This document shows, one piece after another, positions 5,547-8,223 of a stretch of DNA of 8,223 bases. Under the pieces are notes generated by a model. It made no database searches. It was given only the letters and a program-made list of their open reading frames with translations, and was not told the origin of the DNA. Within the stretch, counting starts at the first letter, position 1. Every line of letters begins with the position of its first letter. Made by a program: the position numbers and the translations under genes. Origin of the DNA: a bacterium (GTDB lineage Bacteria > Arandabacterota > Arandabacteria > Arandabacterales > Arandabacteraceae); contig JALGWB010000082.1 of the NCBI GenBank assembly GCA_025774405.1, forward strand, positions 1-8,223. The letters are read 5' to 3'.

Positions 5547-6980
5547 TTGGAGCGCTTAACCTACATAGGCGTACTCGCTCTTTATCTTCTAATCCTCGCT
5601 ATCGCTGGTGTCGTCACATCCAGAAGGCTGCGAACCTCGGCTGATTTCGCAATTGGTGGTCGCACCATAGGGCCGTGGGTAACAGCCCTTTCCTTTGTAG
5701 CAGCCTATTTCTCTTCAGTGCTCATAATCGGTGGTGGCGGTTTTGGCTATTGTTATGGCATGGCAACCATCTGGATAGGTGCTGCCAATGTGCTCATCGG
5801 GTGCACGCTTGCCTGGATCGTGCTCGGCAAACGCATCCGCCGAATGACTGAAGCAACCGGTTCGATGACGATCTCGGAATTCCTCGGCAAGCGATACAAC
5901 TCGAAAGCAGTCATGATCTTTTCTGCTGCCGTCATCTTCCTCTTCCTTATCATCTACAATGTTAGCGTCGTCAAGGGGATGGCAAATGCCATCCAGGTCC
6001 TTATGCAGTTGGCCTACTGGAAAGCTGTCCTTGTGTCGGGATTGATCATCATCTTCTATGTTGCCGTCGGTGGTTACCTTGCCGTGGTCTGGACATCATT
6101 CATTCAGGCATGGATCATGATAGCAAGCCTGATTCTACTGGCAGCTGTGACCATCCACAAAGCAGGTGGTTTTGCAGTCGCAGCTGCAAGGTTGGAAGCA
6201 ATTGATCCAGGCTATGTTCACACACCTGGAGTTTGGGGTTGGGCTGGGCTTGTCTCCTTCTGCCTGGTTGTAAGTCTTGCAACCTGGGGAATGCCGCAAC
6301 TCGTCATACGCTTCTACTCGATAAGAGATGTCAGGGTACTGAGGGTTGGAACGGTGGTTGTGACCATCGGAGGTGCGATCGCCCTTTTGCCCTATCTCAC
6401 CGGTGCAATTGCAAGGCTCTTTCATCCTGACCTTCCCAGCCCTGATCTCGCAATACCAGCACTTACAAAATCCATGTTGCCACCACTTGGAGGAGCTGTC
6501 TTTCTTGCAGGTGTGATTGCAGCCGGGATGTCAACGTTTGCAGGGGTGCTCATCATAATTTCCACTTCGCTTGTCAGAGATATCATGCAAGGGGCTCTCG
6601 GCAAGAGTCTTTCTCAGGGCAAAGAGTTAGCACTTGCTCGAAAGGCAAGTGCTATCGTCGGTGCCATCGCTGTTGCTATAGCTCTTAAGCCACCCGGGCT
6701 CATCCTTGTACTTACCGCTTTTGCCTGGGCAGTTATTGCTTCAACCAATCTCTGGCCTCTTCTTTTTGGAATTTACTGGAAGCGCACGAGCCCATCGGGA
6801 ACACTGGCATCTATGGCTGTCGGCGCCTCAGCCGCCATCGTCTGGCAGATTTTGAGAAACCCCTTCGGGATTCATGGCTTCCTCGTAGGTGCAGTGACCT
6901 CCTTCATTACAATACTGCTGATCTCACTCCTGAAGCCCGCCGGCGCCCGGGTCGATCCTAAAATACCCAGCAATGCCTGA
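5547..6980 (+). CDS. Sodium:solute symporter (SSS family), substrate unknown
   Basis: 477 residues from the TTG at 5547; a polytopic inner-membrane protein with about 13 helices and the usual family length. Family marks: 'SADFAIGGRTIG' at about 31-42 after helix 1, 'LSFVAAYFSS' in helix 2 (48-57), 'ISEFLGKRY', the 'AVVWTSFIQ' signature (S184) and 'AAGMSTFAG' with S329-T330, equivalent to the Na+-binding S340/T341 of PutP. Two aspartates important in PutP are replaced (D55 by Y54, D187 by S184), so this is not a proline transporter and lies nearer the acetate/monocarboxylate/pantothenate-type branches. It should use the Na+ gradient to import a small organic solute. It is the last intact gene of the porin operon, with its ribosome site overlapping the stop of the 36-aa gene; I see no terminator after its TGA. 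Identity as SSS is certain; the substrate is not. Confidence 0.92.
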   Translation: MERLTYIGVLALYLLILAIAGVVTSRRLRTSADFAIGGRTIGPWVTALSFVAAYFSSVLIIGGGGFGYCYGMATIWIGAANVLIGCTLAWIVLGKRIRRMTEATGSMTISEFLGKRYNSKAVMIFSAAVIFLFLIIYNVSVVKGMANAIQVLMQLAYWKAVLVSGLIIIFYVAVGGYLAVVWTSFIQAWIMIASLILLAAVTIHKAGGFAVAAARLEAIDPGYVHTPGVWGWAGLVSFCLVVSLATWGMPQLVIRFYSIRDVRVLRVGTVVVTIGGAIALLPYLTGAIARLFHPDLPSPDLAIPALTKSMLPPLGGAVFLAGVIAAGMSTFAGVLIIISTSLVRDIMQGALGKSLSQGKELALARKASAIVGAIAVAIALKPPGLILVLTAFAWAVIASTNLWPLLFGIYWKRTSPSGTLASMAVGASAAIVWQILRNPFGIHGFLVGAVTSFITILLISLLKPAGARVDPKIPSNA

Positions 6981-7000
6981 TTGGTTCACAGATTGATTAC

Positions 7001-7306
7001 CACGTTCTACTTCGCAACGGCTCTAGGGCCGTCTCGTCCGTCCCAACCTAAACGTCAAGAAGACTCCATCGACAGAATGATAGCGGAGGGGATGCTTTTC
7101 ACACAGTTTTGCAGCGGTTCACCTCAGTGCGCTCCGCCCCTTGCGCTTTGCTGACCTGTCCGCATACCGGGCACTGTTACATCCGCAGGAACGGCAAGCT
7201 CAGTCTCAGACCAGAAGACACAACGGTGGCGGAATTGCTCAGGCAGGCTGGTTGTGTGACTGGTGTGCTGGGCAAACGGGGACTGGGGCAGGAAGATTCG
7301 GACTGA
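7001..7306 (+). pseudogene. Decayed, truncated N-terminal fragment of a formylglycine-type sulfatase
   Basis: Three reading frames together spell the start of an arylsulfatase. About 7001-7067 holds an eroded segment ending in '(P)NLNVKKTP'. From 7068 the frame changes to 'IDRMIAEGMLFTQF' and 'GSPQCAPP' (to 7139). From 7142 another frame gives 'CALLTCPHTGHCYIRRNGK', 'LRPEDTTVAELLRQAG' and 'TGVLGKRGLGQEDSD', then TGA at 7304. In intact members the first two pieces join as TPNIDRM and the second two as CxPSRCALLTG. Here about four bases are missing near 7066 and one base near 7140. The latter breaks the C-x-P-x-R motif whose Cys (codon 7128-7130) becomes formylglycine. The N-terminal Asp-Asp metal ligands are eroded, GKWG has become GKRG, and about three quarters of the family length is absent. 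It cannot make a working sulfatase. Its strand and position suggest a former fourth gene of the operon. Confidence 0.8.
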
Positions 7307-7309
7307 GAC

Positions 7310-8223
7310 TCAGCCAGACCCATTCTGCCTGGGTCTTAGCAAGCCACTGATGCTGAATCCCAAAACAGCGAGCCAGCCCAATCCCCAAAGCCATGCTGCC
7401 CTGGTGACCTTGGCAGCCTGAATCAGCCAGACGTCATAGGCTGCTGGGCTCGTTGAGCCAACTGCCCTCAGGTGCAACCCAATGGGAAAGAAAGATTCGA
7501 TACCCGCCTCTGACCAGTCAAGCTTGCCAATCTTTATCCAATAGTCATAGGCAGCTGTGTAGTTTATGAGAATCGCTCCCAACTGGACGATCACACCTGC
7601 GACCGAAAGCCCAATGGCAAGCGCTAATAGCCAACCCTTGAGAGGCTTCAAACCAACAAAACCAACGAGCACCAGAAGCGGAATTGTAGGCACAAGCAAG
7701 CGGGGTCCCCAACACCAGCCGCCGTGCCACGCCCACCACTTCGAATAGACAACAACAAGATAGCCGATGATTGCTACCAGAAGTAAAGTCGCTGCCTTGA
7801 ACCTTCGGGCAAAGCCCTTAAAACCCAGGAAGCCCAGTATCACAATTGGAGCATAGAGCAAGAGACTCCTATATGGACTCAGAAAATTCCAGACCAATCC
7901 TCTCGCAAGTGGAACTGAGAAGCCTTTATCGAAAGCCGTATGGTAGCCGGTAAGGGTTATGTCCCCGAAGCGTATGAAATTCAGCCATGCTATGACCACG
8001 ATTGCCGGCAGGCACATGCACCAATAGGTAAGAGCTCGCCTGAGTCCCTCGCTTCGATTGCTGGCGGATGCAACGAGAAATACCCCAACGATCAAGACTA
8101 CGGGCAGGAAAGTGAGCCTTGCCAGGATCCCGATGCTGGAGCAAATCCCAGCCGCAGCCAACCTCATATTCCATTTTGCCTGCCATGGTGACGCCACAGC
8201 GGCGAATGTGCCAATCAGGGAGA
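7310..8223 (-). CDS. Polytopic membrane protein, GT39/ArnT-like glycosyltransferase-like, C-terminal part (5' end off window)
   Basis: Open from the right edge (in-frame SLIGTFAAVASPW...) to TGA at 7310-7312; 303 residues are visible. GTG 8195-8197 is an internal codon rather than a supported start, since the frame continues upstream with hydrophobic coding sequence and no ribosome site is seen. The visible part has about eight membrane helices and loops with 'WNFLSPYRSLLLYAPIVILG' and 'YSKWWAWHGGWCWGPRLL'. The latter is an aromatic/Gly-rich stretch typical of the C-terminal half of GT39-like, polyprenyl-phosphate-sugar-dependent transferases. The catalytic acidic loop that would prove this lies outside the window. 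Such proteins transfer a sugar from a lipid carrier on the periplasmic side of the inner membrane. It converges on the sulfatase remnant, whose last stop ends three bases before this gene's stop. Confidence 0.65.
   Translation of the reverse strand, partial: SLIGTFAAVASPWQAKWNMRLAAAGICSSIGILARLTFLPVVLIVGVFLVASASNRSEGLRRALTYWCMCLPAIVVIAWLNFIRFGDITLTGYHTAFDKGFSVPLARGLVWNFLSPYRSLLLYAPIVILGFLGFKGFARRFKAATLLLVAIIGYLVVVYSKWWAWHGGWCWGPRLLVPTIPLLVLVGFVGLKPLKGWLLALAIGLSVAGVIVQLGAILINYTAAYDYWIKIGKLDWSEAGIESFFPIGLHLRAVGSTSPAAYDVWLIQAAKVTRAAWLWGLGWLAVLGFSISGLLRPRQNGSG

Overview
The window looks like chromosomal DNA from an uncultivated Gram-negative (diderm) bacterium of moderate GC content. Two genes point to a cell with an outer membrane: a secreted beta-propeller protein ending in a FlgD-Ig / type-IX-like C-terminal domain, and a signal-peptide-bearing porin-like protein. 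That combination is common in FCB-group and WOR-3/Zixibacteria-like candidate phyla. The taxonomic guess is inference. I see no rRNA, tRNA, CRISPR array, insertion sequence or phage gene.

Layout. (1) Positions 1-2623, minus strand: a very large Asp-box (BNR/sortilin-like) beta-propeller protein, whose last few residues lie beyond base 1. (2) 2624-2985: a divergent control region with a minus promoter for the propeller gene and a plus promoter for the next gene. (3) 2989-3225, plus: a 78-residue acidic conserved-looking small protein. (4) 3226-3948: a sparse stretch with a probable small minus-strand gene (3511-3768) that has its own ribosome site and promoter, a doubtful 41-codon ORF behind it, and a second divergent promoter region. 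(5) 3949-6980, plus: a tight three-gene operon made of an alginate-export-like outer-membrane porin, a 36-residue single-helix membrane protein that is easily missed, and a sodium:solute symporter started at TTG. (6) 7001-7306, plus: the decayed N-terminal part of a formylglycine-type sulfatase, frameshifted inside its active-site motif. (7) 7310-8223, minus: the C-terminal part of a polytopic membrane protein resembling GT39/ArnT-like glycosyltransferases, running off the right edge.

How the genes fit together. The operon 3949-6980 reads as an uptake route: the porin for outer-membrane passage, the symporter for Na+-coupled inner-membrane uptake, and the small helix protein as a probable accessory subunit, since its stop and start signals are interlocked with both neighbours. 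The sulfatase remnant lies just downstream on the same strand and may once have been a fourth gene, supplying a desulfated substrate. The operon promoter sits so close to the porin ATG that the message is predicted to be leaderless, whereas the other well-supported starts in the window have Shine-Dalgarno sites. The best candidates for something undescribed are the 36-residue symporter partner and the 85-residue orphan at 3511-3768.
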